From Burkholderiales bacterium (GTDB lineage: Bacteria > Pseudomonadota > Gammaproteobacteria > Burkholderiales > Burkholderiaceae_C), in NCBI GenBank assembly GCA_028868305.1, contig JAGWUS010000007.1, forward strand, positions 31,719 through 95,718: a stretch of 64,000 nt of DNA, given 5' to 3'. Made by a program: the position numbers and the translations under genes. The notes below the pieces were generated by a model, which was not told where the DNA came from, did no database searches, and saw only the letters and a list, made by a program, of their open reading frames with translations. Below are positions 1 to 8,549 of the stretch, piece by piece (positions within the stretch are counted from its first letter, which is position 1; each line of letters begins with the position of its first letter).

Positions 1-1
1 G

Positions 2-592
2 AACACCGACCAGGTGGTGGTCTATGACCGCCAGGGTGCCAACTACTGCGGCCGCCTGTGGTGGATGCTCAAGTGGCTGGGCCATGCGAATGTGGCCGTG
101 CTAGACGGTGGTTTTCAGGCCTGGCAGGCCGCAGGGTGCGCCGTAGCCAGCGGTGCCGAGGCGCCACGTGCCACCGCCACCTTTGCAGTGGGCGACCCGC
201 TGGTAACGCTGGTGGGTGCAGACACCGTGATGCGCAACCTCAACAAAGGCGCGCAGCACATCATCGACGCCCGTGGCGCACCCCGCTTTCGCGGCGAGAT
301 GGAGCCCATCGACCCCGTGGCCGGCCATATTCCCGGCGCACTCAATCGCGTTTTCAGCAGCAACCTGGGAACAGACGGCCAGTTCAAACCCGCTGCCGTT
401 TTGCGCGCCGAGTTTGAAGCACTGCTGGCCGGACGCGACCCAGCGCAGGTGGTGCACCACTGCGGCAGTGGCGTGAGCGCCGTGCCCAATGTGCTGGCCA
501 TGGAGATTGCCGGCCTGGGCGGCACGGCGCTGTTTGCGGGCAGCTGGAGCGAGTGGTGCAGTGAGCCCACGCGCCCGGTCGCGCAAGGCTAA
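2..592 (+). CDS. Rhodanese-type sulfurtransferase, 5' end outside the window
   Basis: The reading frame is open from the left edge, so the N-terminus is missing and about 196 codons are visible. Two rhodanese domains can be recognised: the end of the inactive N-terminal domain (VLDGGFQAW) and a C-terminal domain with the cysteine loop CGSGVSA near codon 154 and the closing segment LFAGSWSEWCS. This is the arrangement of thiosulfate or 3-mercaptopyruvate sulfurtransferases, which move sulfane sulfur onto an active-site cysteine and then to an acceptor such as cyanide or a thiol. CGSGV-type loops are commoner in the mercaptopyruvate group, but I would not decide on substrate. The gene ends one base before the convergent RND pump gene, so the two are tail to tail with no room for a separate terminator. 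Confidence 0.9.
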   Translation, partial: NTDQVVVYDRQGANYCGRLWWMLKWLGHANVAVLDGGFQAWQAAGCAVASGAEAPRATATFAVGDPLVTLVGADTVMRNLNKGAQHIIDARGAPRFRGEMEPIDPVAGHIPGALNRVFSSNLGTDGQFKPAAVLRAEFEALLAGRDPAQVVHHCGSGVSAVPNVLAMEIAGLGGTALFAGSWSEWCSEPTRPVAQG

Positions 593-593
593 A

Positions 594-3500
594 TCACGCT
601 ACCGGGCCTGGCGCCGGCTCTGCAGGCTGGCGCAGTACCTGGCGCTTGATGCGCCCCGCGAAGTGCTCGATGTCATCGACGATGGAGAAGAAGCTCGGCG
701 TCACCAGCAGACTCAGCAGTGTGGAGGTGACCAGGCCGCCAATCACCGCCGCCGCCATGGGTGCACGAAAGCTGTTGTCCGCACTGCCAAGGCCCATCAC
801 CAGTGGCAACATGCCCGCCACCATGGCAATGGTGGTCATGATGATCGGACGTGCACGCTTGTGACAAGCGTCTATCAGCGCGTCAAAGCGGCTCAACCCG
901 TGGTCACGGCGGGCCATGATGGCGTAGTCCACCAGCAGGATGGAGTTCTTGGTCGACACGCCAATCAACATTACCAGCCCGATGAAGGATGGCATGGACA
1001 GCATCTTGCCTGTCACCAGCAGGCCAATGAAGGCACCACCAAAGGACAGGATCACCGACGGCAAAATCGAGATCGGGTGCAGAAAGTCCCTGAACAGCAA
1101 CACCAGCACGATGTAGATGCACAGCACACCGGTCATCATCGCCATGCCGAAACCGGCCACCATCTCGGCCTGTACTTCGGCATCGCCAATCTTCAGCTGC
1201 TGCACGCCCGCAGGCAAGTTGACGATGCTGGGCAGCTTGGCCACCGCATCGGTGACTTCGCCCAGGGGCACGCCGGACAATTCCACCTCGAAGTTGACAT
1301 TGCGCACCCGGTTCAGGCGGCTGACCACGGCAGGCCCGCCAGACATTTCGAACGAAGCCACCTGGCTCAGCATGACCGGGCCTTTGACGCCAGGCACCAT
1401 CAGGCGGCCCAGCAGCTCCAGGTCCTGGCGGGCATCGGTGGCCAGCTTGACGACGATGGGCACCTGGCGCTGGCTCAGGTTGAGCTTGGGCAGCGCCGAT
1501 TCATAATCGCCCACCGTAGCGATGCGCAGCGTCTCGGCAATCGCTGCGCTGGTTACGCCCAGGTCGGCCGCACGGCCAAAGTCGGGGCGAATGGCCACTT
1601 CGGCGCGGGTCAGACTGGCACTCGATGAAATATTGCCCAGACCGGGAATCTTGCGCAGATCCTTTTCCACCGCCGCTGCAGCTTGCGCCAGAGCCACCGG
1701 GTCTTCGCCCTTGAGGGCCAGCATGTATTTCTCGCCCGAACCACCCAGACCAACCTTGAAGCGGGCACCGGGCAGTTCGGACAGCGCGGTGCGCATGTCA
1801 CTCTCGATCGCCTGTTTGCGCGGACGTTTGCCACGCTCGTCCAGTAGCACGGTCAGCGTGGCTTTGCGCACCTCGGTGCTGACGCCACCCATGAAGGGGT
1901 CCGAGCCCACGCTGCCCCCCCCGGCGGTGGTGTAGACGCTCTTCACATGCGGCACTTTGCCTATCAGTTCGCGAGCGCGCTCCGACGCTGCACGGGTCTG
2001 CGCCAGCGTGGTGCCCGGGGGCAGCTCCAGGTAAACCTGGGTCTGGGAGTTGTCATCCGGCGGAATAAAGCCACTGGGAATCAGCGGCACCAGCATCAGC
2101 GATGCTATGAAGAAAGCGATAGCCGCGAACATCGTGGTCCAGCGGTGGTGCAGGGTCCAGCGCGTGATCTTCAGGTACAGCGGCATCCACATCGGCTCTT
2201 CGTGCACATGGGTAGAGGGCTTCATCACATAGGCCGCCATCATGGGTGTGAGCACCCGCGCCACGACCAGCGAGGCGAACACCGCGAACACCGCTGTCCA
2301 GCCAAACTGCTTGAAAAACTTGCCGACCACACCACTCATGAAGGCAGTGGGCAGAAAAACTGCAATCAGCGCAAAGGTGGTGGCAATCACAGCCATGCCG
2401 ATTTCGTCCGCTGCTTCCATCGCGGCCTGGTAGGGTGTCTTGCCCATGCGCAAGTGGCGCTCGATGTTTTCTACTTCGACAATCGCATCGTCCACCAGGA
2501 TACCGATCACCAGCGAAAGCGCCAGCAGCGTCACGATGTTGGTAGTGAAGCCCATGTAGTGCATGCCGATGAAGGCCGGAATGGCGGACAGCGGCAGCGC
2601 CACGGCGGACACAAAGGTGGCGCGCCAGTTGCGCAAAAAGAACCACACCACGATGACCGCCAGCAAGGCGCCTTCAAACAGCATGGTCATGGAGGCATCG
2701 AACTCCTCCTGCACCGGGGTCACGAAATCGAAAGCCTGGGTCAGCTCCAGATCGGGGTGCTTGGCTTTGAGTTCAACCAGTGCTTTTTGTACCGCGGCGC
2801 CCACTTCGACTTCGCTGGCGCCCTTGCTGCGGGTAATCTCAAAACCGACGACTGACTTGCCGTTGAGCGTCGCAAAGCTGCGCTGTTCGGCCACAGTGTC
2901 TTTGACACTGGCTATCTCGTCCAGGCGCACGCGCTTGCCGCTGGAAAGGGACAACTCCAGCCGGGCAAGTTCGTCCACCGTGGCCACGGTGGCCAGCGTG
3001 CGCATGGGCTGTTCGGAGCCACCCAGGTCGGCACGGCCACCTGCGCTCTCGGTCTGCACCTGTTTGAGCTGGCGCGAGACATCAGCGGCCGTGGCACCGA
3101 GGCTTTGCAGCTTGAGTGGGTCCAGCGCCACCTGCACTTCACGGGTCACGCCACCGACGCGGACCACCGAGCCCACGCCGCGCACACCCAGGAGCGCGCG
3201 TGCAATGGTGTTGTCCACAAACCAGCTCAGGGCTTCGTCATCCATCTGGCCTGATCGGACCGTAAAGGCCAGGATGGGCGAGCCGGACAGGTTCATCTTG
3301 CTGACGATGGGGTCGCGCAAGTCGCTGGGCAGGTCACTGCGCACCTGCTGCACCGCGCTGCGCACATCGTCGAGCGCTTCCTGCGTGGGCTTTTCCAGGC
3401 GGAACTCGGCAGTCACGGTGACATTGCCGTCCTGCACATTGGTGTAGATGTTCTTAAGACCCTGCAGCGACGCAATGGCGTTCTCCAGCTTGCGGGCCAC

Positions 3501-3686
3501 TTCGGTTTCCATCTGGGCCGGTGCGGCGCCTGGCAGGCTGGCCGATACGGTGACGGTGGGAAGTTCCAGGTCAGGAAACTGCTGCACCTTCATGGCGTTG
3601 AAGGACATGATCCCCGCCAGCGTCAGCAGCACAAATAGCATGACCGCCGGGATGGGGTTCTTGATAGACCAAGCGGAAACGTTCAT
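594..3686 (-). CDS. RND efflux pump, inner-membrane permease
   Basis: A 1,030-residue protein of the hydrophobe/amphiphile exporter (HAE-1) type in the RND superfamily: a proton-driven antiporter of the inner membrane that takes substrates from periplasm or membrane and passes them to the adaptor and outer-membrane channel encoded upstream. It starts with the usual short cytoplasmic segment and first membrane helix, followed by a porter domain with FPDLELPTV. Helix 4 carries the adjacent aspartates of the proton relay (GILVDDAIVEVENIERH, near residue 400), and a second six-helix half ends the protein. The ATG at 3686 is preceded by a strong GGCAGGAGG ribosome site. It is the last gene of an outer-membrane factor–adaptor–pump operon. 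Substrate (antibiotic, solvent or dye) cannot be told from sequence; the lack of metal-pump signatures argues against a CzcA-type pump. Confidence 0.93.
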   Translation of the reverse strand: MNVSAWSIKNPIPAVMLFVLLTLAGIMSFNAMKVQQFPDLELPTVTVSASLPGAAPAQMETEVARKLENAIASLQGLKNIYTNVQDGNVTVTAEFRLEKPTQEALDDVRSAVQQVRSDLPSDLRDPIVSKMNLSGSPILAFTVRSGQMDDEALSWFVDNTIARALLGVRGVGSVVRVGGVTREVQVALDPLKLQSLGATAADVSRQLKQVQTESAGGRADLGGSEQPMRTLATVATVDELARLELSLSSGKRVRLDEIASVKDTVAEQRSFATLNGKSVVGFEITRSKGASEVEVGAAVQKALVELKAKHPDLELTQAFDFVTPVQEEFDASMTMLFEGALLAVIVVWFFLRNWRATFVSAVALPLSAIPAFIGMHYMGFTTNIVTLLALSLVIGILVDDAIVEVENIERHLRMGKTPYQAAMEAADEIGMAVIATTFALIAVFLPTAFMSGVVGKFFKQFGWTAVFAVFASLVVARVLTPMMAAYVMKPSTHVHEEPMWMPLYLKITRWTLHHRWTTMFAAIAFFIASLMLVPLIPSGFIPPDDNSQTQVYLELPPGTTLAQTRAASERARELIGKVPHVKSVYTTAGGGSVGSDPFMGGVSTEVRKATLTVLLDERGKRPRKQAIESDMRTALSELPGARFKVGLGGSGEKYMLALKGEDPVALAQAAAAVEKDLRKIPGLGNISSSASLTRAEVAIRPDFGRAADLGVTSAAIAETLRIATVGDYESALPKLNLSQRQVPIVVKLATDARQDLELLGRLMVPGVKGPVMLSQVASFEMSGGPAVVSRLNRVRNVNFEVELSGVPLGEVTDAVAKLPSIVNLPAGVQQLKIGDAEVQAEMVAGFGMAMMTGVLCIYIVLVLLFRDFLHPISILPSVILSFGGAFIGLLVTGKMLSMPSFIGLVMLIGVSTKNSILLVDYAIMARRDHGLSRFDALIDACHKRARPIIMTTIAMVAGMLPLVMGLGSADNSFRAPMAAAVIGGLVTSTLLSLLVTPSFFSIVDDIEHFAGRIKRQVLRQPAEPAPGPVA

Positions 3687-3691
3687 CGTGC

Positions 3692-3768
3692 CTCCTGCCG
3701 GGCCGCCTCAAAGGTGGCACGCGCCCCCTTGGAGGGCAATGAACGCATGTGCATGTGGGGGCTCATAT
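3692..3768 (-). repeat. Diverged copy of the GC-rich repeat between adaptor and pump genes
   Basis: Read on the minus strand, the spacer between the adaptor and pump genes contains in order a GAGCCCCCAC start, a CCTCCAAGGGGGC hairpin-like segment and GAGGCGGCCCGGC, matching the order of blocks in the better-preserved copies at 11359, 31397 and 33056. The last block runs directly into the ribosome site of the pump gene. It is more degenerate than the other copies. Confidence 0.55.
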
Positions 3769-3775
3769 CTGCTCC

Positions 3776-5002
3776 TTATTTGGTAGCGGCTTGTGCAGTA
3801 TCGGCAGGCGTTACAGCCTCTTTTGTCTTGGAATCCACTTTGGGCGCATCCACTACCTTGACCAGGTCACCATCGCTCAGGAAACTGCCGCCTATGGCCA
3901 CCAGCCTGTCCTCGGGCTTCACGCCGCTCTGGACTTCGATCTGGTGTCCCACCACACGGCCGGTCTGGACCTTGAGCTGGGTAATGCGGTTGTCCGCCCC
4001 CACACGGTACACATAGCTGAAGCCATCACGCACCACCACCGCAGTCTGCGGCACGGTCAGCGCACCCGAGCTGCCCAATTCGAACTCACCGCGCGCATAC
4101 ATGCCGGGCTTGAACATAGCCCCCATGCTTGCCGCTGCGCGTGCTGCGTTGCCGCCTGGCAGCAGGTCTACGTAGACCGTGCCATTGCGCGAGGCGACGT
4201 CCACCGTGGGCGCCAGCATGCGCACGCGGCCCTTACGTTGTGTACCGCTGGGCGAAGTGACCACCACATTCGTGCCTACAGCAATGCGCCCCAGCTCAGC
4301 CGAGGTCACTTCACCACGCCACTCCAGGCGGCTCTGGCGGATCAGCCTGAACATCTCGGTGCCCGCGCCCACCACCGACCCCACCGAAGCGGTGCGCGAC
4401 GAGATGGTGCCGCTGTCTGGTGCCAGCAGTTGGGTGTGCTTGAGGCGCAACAGCTGCGCATCGAGCTGCGCCCGGGCCGACTCCACACGCGCCTTGGCGG
4501 TGAGTTCAGCAGTCAGGTACTGGCTGACCTGCTGGGCGCTCAGTGCGCCCGTTCCCTGCACGGCGCGGGCCCGGTCGGCGTTGGCCAGGGCCTCGGCCGC
4601 ATTGGCTTGCGCTTCAGACACAGCGGCGCGGGCCAGGGCCACATCGGCCTGCACGCTCTCGGCCGCAAAGGTGGCCAGCACCTGGCCCTTGCGCACGGTG
4701 TCACCCACCGCAGCGTGCAGTTCCTGCACGCGCAGCCCGCTGACTTCGGTCCCCACGCTGGCCTCCTGCCAGGCCGCTACGCTGCCGTTGGCCGCCAGCT
4801 TGATGGGCAGCATGCCGCTCTGGGCCTGGGTGATAGTCACGGTGAGCGAGGGCTTGGTTGCCGTGCTGGCACCGGGCTTGGGGGCGTCGGTGGCCTGGCT
4901 GCGTGTGGCAAACATACCCAAACCGGCCAGGGTCAGCAGGCCAGCGGCCACCAGGCCCAGGGTCAGGGGTGGAAGTGAGAGGCGGTTCATAAGACGGTTC
5001 AT
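3776..5002 (-). CDS. RND efflux periplasmic adaptor (membrane fusion protein)
   Basis: A 408-residue adaptor of the HlyD/AcrA family that bridges the inner-membrane pump and the outer-membrane channel. It has one N-terminal membrane helix or signal (LGLVAAGLLTLAGLGMF), a lipoyl half-motif (SVAAWQEASVGTEVSG), an Ala-rich coiled-coil hairpin around residues 120-185, the second lipoyl half (LLAPDSGTISSRTASVGSVV), then beta-barrel and membrane-proximal domains and a Lys/Ala-rich tail. A longer frame from a TTG at 5026 exists, but the ATG at 5002 places MNRLMNRL directly before the membrane helix, so I prefer it. It lies between the outer-membrane factor gene (50 bp upstream) and the pump gene (about 90 bp downstream, spacer partly repeat). 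Confidence 0.9.
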   Translation of the reverse strand: MNRLMNRLSLPPLTLGLVAAGLLTLAGLGMFATRSQATDAPKPGASTATKPSLTVTITQAQSGMLPIKLAANGSVAAWQEASVGTEVSGLRVQELHAAVGDTVRKGQVLATFAAESVQADVALARAAVSEAQANAAEALANADRARAVQGTGALSAQQVSQYLTAELTAKARVESARAQLDAQLLRLKHTQLLAPDSGTISSRTASVGSVVGAGTEMFRLIRQSRLEWRGEVTSAELGRIAVGTNVVVTSPSGTQRKGRVRMLAPTVDVASRNGTVYVDLLPGGNAARAAASMGAMFKPGMYARGEFELGSSGALTVPQTAVVVRDGFSYVYRVGADNRITQLKVQTGRVVGHQIEVQSGVKPEDRLVAIGGSFLSDGDLVKVVDAPKVDSKTKEAVTPADTAQAATK

Positions 5003-5052
5003 GGTGAGGGTCTCGCTACAAATCAATCAGACAACAATGGGATCAACTTCGG

Positions 5053-6459
5053 TCAGTTGCCGGCCTCAAAGCCACCGCCCAGAGCGCGGTACAGCGACAC
5101 CCAGGCGCGGTTGCGCTCGAGTGCCAATGAAAGCTGGGCCGACTGCGATGCCAGTGCCAAGCGGCGGGCGTCTTCCAGTTCCACCAGGCTGGCCAGGCCC
5201 TGGCCATAACGGCCTTGGGTGGCGGCCAGCGATTCGGCATAACCGCGGGTGGACACTTCGGCATCCTGTTTGCGCGCATCGGTGCTGTGCAGGTTGACCA
5301 GGGCCTCTTCCACCTCGCGCACGGCCTGGCGCACCTTGGCGCGGTACACGGCCACGGCCTGGGTGTAGTTGGCCTCGGCGGCCACCACATTGGCCTTGCG
5401 TTTGCCGCCGTCAAAAATGGGCAGCGTCAGCGCCAAGGGGCCAAACGACCAGGTGTCCAGATTCGTTTCGGTGCCCATGCTGCTGTAGCGCATGGCGCCC
5501 ACATTGCCGTTGAGGGTGAGGCGTGGATAGCGTTGGGCCTTGGCGCTGCCCACTCGGGCACTGGCCACCACCACATCGCGCTCGGCGGCAAACACATCGG
5601 GCCGTTGGGTGAGCGTTTGGGCGGGCACAATTGCTATCGAAACAGGAGCTGCTTGCGCAGGTTTGGCGAGGGCTAGGGCCAATTTTCTTCTTACATCAGC
5701 CTCTGCCAGGCCGGTCAGCGCCACCAGGGCCTTGGTGTCGATATCGCAGGCGGCAGCCTGCTGGGTGACCCGACTTCCACCATCCGCCGCGCTGGCGCGG
5801 GCAAGGGCCGCCACCGAGGGCGCAGTGAAGCCGGCCCTGGCACTGATGTCGGCCAGGCGTGCAGTTTCCTGACGCGAGGCCACATCTTTGCGCGCCACGT
5901 CCAGCAGCTGGTAGCAGGTGGACAGGCTGAAGTAGGTGTTGGCTACCTCGGCAGCCACGGCCACGCGGGCGTCATGCCATTGGGCCTGTGTGCCTTGCAG
6001 CTGGGCATCGGCCGCTTTACTCGCGGTGCGGTTGGCGCCCACCAGATCCAACTCCCAGGCGGCTTGCAGACCCACGGTCTGGGTGGTGGCCACAGGCACA
6101 GTGGGCTGGCTCACGCCGCGGCTGGCAGCGACGGACGCATCCACCTGGGGTAACAGCGCGGCGCTTGCCGTGGTGCGCTGGGCACGCGCAGACTCAACCC
6201 GCGCCATCGCCTGTGCCACCGAAGGGCTGACCTCCTGGGCAGCTTCGATCAGTTCTACCAGCAGCGGATCACCCTGTTGCTGCCACCACTGGCTCAAGGC
6301 ACCCACTGTCCCCTGGTGCGGCAGCGGTGCCTGCCATTGCGGTGCCACCGCCACATCCACCAGGGTGGCGGGCATGGTGATGGCACAACCGGTTAGCGCC
6401 AGGGACAGGACAGACAGTGTGGCCAGCCCAGGAATGCGTCGGGAATATGGCAAATGCAT
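5053..6459 (-). CDS. Outer-membrane efflux lipoprotein, NodT/OprM family
   Basis: A protein of about 468 residues forming the outer-membrane channel of the tripartite pump. The signal sequence ends in a lipobox (LALTGC), so it is a lipoprotein; two OEP domains follow, with the family's repeated Ala-rich helical segments (AMARVESARAQRTTASAALLP; RPDVFAAERDVVVASARVG). The frame could start at a TTG at 6486, but ATG 6459 gives a signal peptide of normal length. Part of the inter-domain segment (about residues 260-280, ALAKPAQAAPVSIA) is encoded by a dispersed 48-bp repeat at 5631-5678 inserted in frame. First gene of the operon that continues into the adaptor and the pump. Confidence 0.9.
   Translation of the reverse strand: MHLPYSRRIPGLATLSVLSLALTGCAITMPATLVDVAVAPQWQAPLPHQGTVGALSQWWQQQGDPLLVELIEAAQEVSPSVAQAMARVESARAQRTTASAALLPQVDASVAASRGVSQPTVPVATTQTVGLQAAWELDLVGANRTASKAADAQLQGTQAQWHDARVAVAAEVANTYFSLSTCYQLLDVARKDVASRQETARLADISARAGFTAPSVAALARASAADGGSRVTQQAAACDIDTKALVALTGLAEADVRRKLALALAKPAQAAPVSIAIVPAQTLTQRPDVFAAERDVVVASARVGSAKAQRYPRLTLNGNVGAMRYSSMGTETNLDTWSFGPLALTLPIFDGGKRKANVVAAEANYTQAVAVYRAKVRQAVREVEEALVNLHSTDARKQDAEVSTRGYAESLAATQGRYGQGLASLVELEDARRLALASQSAQLSLALERNRAWVSLYRALGGGFEAGN
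5631..5678 (+). repeat. 48-bp coding-compatible repeat, copy in the efflux factor gene
   Basis: Consensus blocks are GCTA, ten variable bases, AGCTGCTTG, GCA, GCG and GGGCTA at fixed spacing. This copy matches the one at 43409 with no gap. The host gene reads it on the opposite strand in the frame that gives ALAKPAQAAPVSIA. Confidence 0.75.
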
Positions 6460-6573
6460 GGTCGTGGTGTGGGCAGAAAGTAACAAAAAAAACAGCGTCT
6501 GGAATGGGCTGCGGTCAAGACACAGCTCTGGCGTTCGCAGGATCAGTGGCCATTCCCGATTTGGCAGCTTGCG

Positions 6574-7374
6574 CTAGTGCGCGTGGGCCACACTGCTGAC
6601 CATCACCACCAGCGCAATGCCGGCGGCCAGCCAGGCCACCTGGGCCGCGGTCTCGCGCGCACTGAGGTGCTTTTGCAGCTGCGGGATCAGGTCCGCCAGC
6701 GCCACATAGATAAAGCTGCTGGAAGCCACCACCAGAAAGTACGGCAGATAGCCCTGCAATTGGTCCACCAGCCAGAATCCGGTCAGCCCGCCCAGGGCCG
6801 TGACCGCACCGGCCAGTGACACCTTGACCAAGGCCGCGCGCCTGTTGGCCGTGCCGGATCGCAGCACCATCAGGTCGCCCATGTGGTGCGGCACTTCGTG
6901 GGCCAGCACGGCAAGGGATGCAATGACCCCCAGACGCATGTCGGCCATAAAGGCCGAGGCAATCAGAACACCATCTCCAAAGCAATGCACGCTGTCCCCG
7001 GTCAGCACCGCCCAGCTACCCGGCGCATGGGCGGTGGTGTGCGCATGGCTGTCGCCATGGTGGTGGGCGTGATGGTGTGGCGCTTCATCGGCATGGTGAT
7101 GCTCATGGCCATGGTGCCAGAGTTCGGCCTTGTCCAGCAGGAAGAAAAACACCACGCCAATCAGCAGCGTCATGAACAGGTCATGGGCACTCGCGTGGCT
7201 CTCAAAGGCCTCAGGCAACAGGTGCATGAAGGCGGTAGACAACAGGGCTCCGGCGGCCAGACTGAGCATGTGCTGGGTGTAGCGCGCCAGTGCGCCAAAG
7301 CTCAAGGCCGCAGCCAGCCAGACGCTGCCAATGCCAGCGGCCAGGGTTCCCAACAAAATTGCTATCAAAATCAT
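6574..7374 (-). CDS. ZIP-family metal transporter with His-rich loop
   Basis: A 266-residue ZIP (Zrt/Irt-like, GufA-type) permease that brings divalent metals such as zinc into the cytoplasm. About eight hydrophobic helices are visible. The motifs HCFGDGVLIASAF (helix 4) and HEVPHHMGD (helix 5) carry the metal-binding His, Asp and Glu of the transport site. The cytoplasmic loop between helices 3 and 4 is very His-rich (HHGHEHHHADEAPHHHAHHH), typical of metal-sensing loops. A GTG start at 7410 is possible, but ATG 7374 has an AAGAAG ribosome site four bases upstream. Both that ATG and its ribosome site lie inside a dispersed repeat copy (7359-7406), so the first residues MILIAI are repeat-encoded. 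Confidence 0.9.
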   Translation of the reverse strand: MILIAILLGTLAAGIGSVWLAAALSFGALARYTQHMLSLAAGALLSTAFMHLLPEAFESHASAHDLFMTLLIGVVFFFLLDKAELWHHGHEHHHADEAPHHHAHHHGDSHAHTTAHAPGSWAVLTGDSVHCFGDGVLIASAFMADMRLGVIASLAVLAHEVPHHMGDLMVLRSGTANRRAALVKVSLAGAVTALGGLTGFWLVDQLQGYLPYFLVVASSSFIYVALADLIPQLQKHLSARETAAQVAWLAAGIALVVMVSSVAHAH

Positions 7375-7406
7375 AGCTTCTTGTGCAATTGGTATGCGGG
7401 CAAACG
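7359..7406 (+). repeat. 48-bp repeat copy spanning the ZIP gene start
   Basis: Contains the palindrome GCTATCAAAATCATAGC followed by TTCTTGTGCA and a GCGGGC block at the family spacing. The reverse strand provides the AAGAAG ribosome site and the ATG of the ZIP transporter gene. Confidence 0.75.
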
Positions 7407-7454
7407 CCACATTTCATTCATAAACGCAATACAGTCATTGTGCCCCACAACGAC

Positions 7455-7475
7455 AAAACCGCCTTGCGGCGGCTT
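7455..7475 (-). terminator. Rho-independent terminator after the dienelactone hydrolase-like gene
   Basis: On the minus strand a CCGCC–GCAA–GGCGG stem-loop (7459-7472) is followed by TTTTG. It lies between the hydrolase stop at 7503 and the ZIP gene, so the ZIP gene probably has its own promoter. Confidence 0.7.
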
Positions 7476-7502
7476 TATTCCCGGAGGCCGTGCAGGGGGG
7501 AC

Positions 7503-8408
7503 TCAGGCGACGCCTTTGGCTTTGAACCACTCCAGTGCACGCTTGAAACCATCCTCAGCCGCGTCCTTGCGATAGCTGGGGCGGTAGTCCGCGTGGAAGG
7601 CGTGGGGAGCCTCGGGGTAGACCACGAACTCCGAAGCCTTTGCCGCCGCATTGCCCTTGGCGGCTGCCAACGCGTCTTTCATCTCGTTGACGGTGGTCAG
7701 TGGAATGCCACCGTCCTGGCCACCGTACAAGCCGAGCACAGGCGCTTTCAGCGTGGCAGCCAACTGCAACGGATGCTTGGGAGTCAGGGCCGAGGGTGTG
7801 CCTACCAGCCGGCCGTACCAGGCCACGCCAGCCTTCACGTTTTTGCTGTGCTCGGCGTACAGCCAGGTAATGCGGCCACCCCAGCAGAAGCCGGTAATGC
7901 CTACCTTTTTAAGGTTGCCCCCGTTTTCGCCCGCCCACTTCACTGCGCCATCCAGATCCGCCATGACCTGCGCGTCCGGTACTTTGGAAACCACCTCTGA
8001 CAGCAGCTTGGCCATTTCTCCGTATTTGGAAGGGTCACCCTGGCGTGCAAACAGCTCGGGGGCAATGGCCAGATAACCCGCTTTGGCAAAGCGGCGGCAG
8101 GTATCGGCAATGTATTCGTGCACGCCAAAAATTTCCTGGATCACCAGGATCACGGGCAAGTTTTTCTTGCCCTCGGGCTGGGCGTAATAAAACGGCACCA
8201 AAAAGCCATCGACGTCGTAGATTCCTTCGCCCGTGGTCAGCCCCGTCGACGGAGTTTTGATGGCGGTTTGCGCCATGATGGGCATGGCCGTGGCAGCGTA
8301 ACCCACCCCCAGGGCCGCTTTCAGTGCTGTGCGGCGGCTCGCCCCCTGCTCGGTAGACTTGCCCGCGGGTAGCAAGGCGTCAAATTCGGCTTTCATGTTG
8401 TCGTGCAT
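7503..8408 (-). CDS. Dienelactone hydrolase-family protein with Tat signal
   Basis: About 302 residues of alpha/beta-hydrolase fold, dienelactone hydrolase family (hydrolysis of lactone or ester bonds through a Cys-His-Asp triad). The nucleophile elbow GFCWGG near residue 173 has the family's cysteine, and a His is present in the C-terminal PHAFHADYRPSY. Unlike classical cytoplasmic enzymes of chlorocatechol pathways it has an N-terminal extension with a twin-arginine motif (SRRTALKAALG) and a hydrophobic segment ending in Ala-Gln, so it is probably exported folded to the periplasm. The ATG at 8408 is chosen because GGAGAT lies five bases upstream; longer frames start further up without a good ribosome site. 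Real substrate unknown. Confidence 0.85.
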   Translation of the reverse strand: MHDNMKAEFDALLPAGKSTEQGASRRTALKAALGVGYAATAMPIMAQTAIKTPSTGLTTGEGIYDVDGFLVPFYYAQPEGKKNLPVILVIQEIFGVHEYIADTCRRFAKAGYLAIAPELFARQGDPSKYGEMAKLLSEVVSKVPDAQVMADLDGAVKWAGENGGNLKKVGITGFCWGGRITWLYAEHSKNVKAGVAWYGRLVGTPSALTPKHPLQLAATLKAPVLGLYGGQDGGIPLTTVNEMKDALAAAKGNAAAKASEFVVYPEAPHAFHADYRPSYRKDAAEDGFKRALEWFKAKGVA

Positions 8409-8549
8409 GCGTATCTCCATAGGTTGTTGTTCGCAGCGCGCAGTGTAGGCAAAAAGCCGATGGGTGACTGTTCGAAGGGGGTTTTCAGAAAGTCTCCTAT
8501 TCGTCATCGCCGCCTGCGCGTTTGAATGGCGCCACCACCTGCACCCGTT

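Noticed and set aside
489..1628. Plus-strand frame running from the sulfurtransferase end over the RND pump gene
   Set aside because: His/Gln-rich antisense translation typical of a shadow; the pump gene on the minus strand has clear family motifs.
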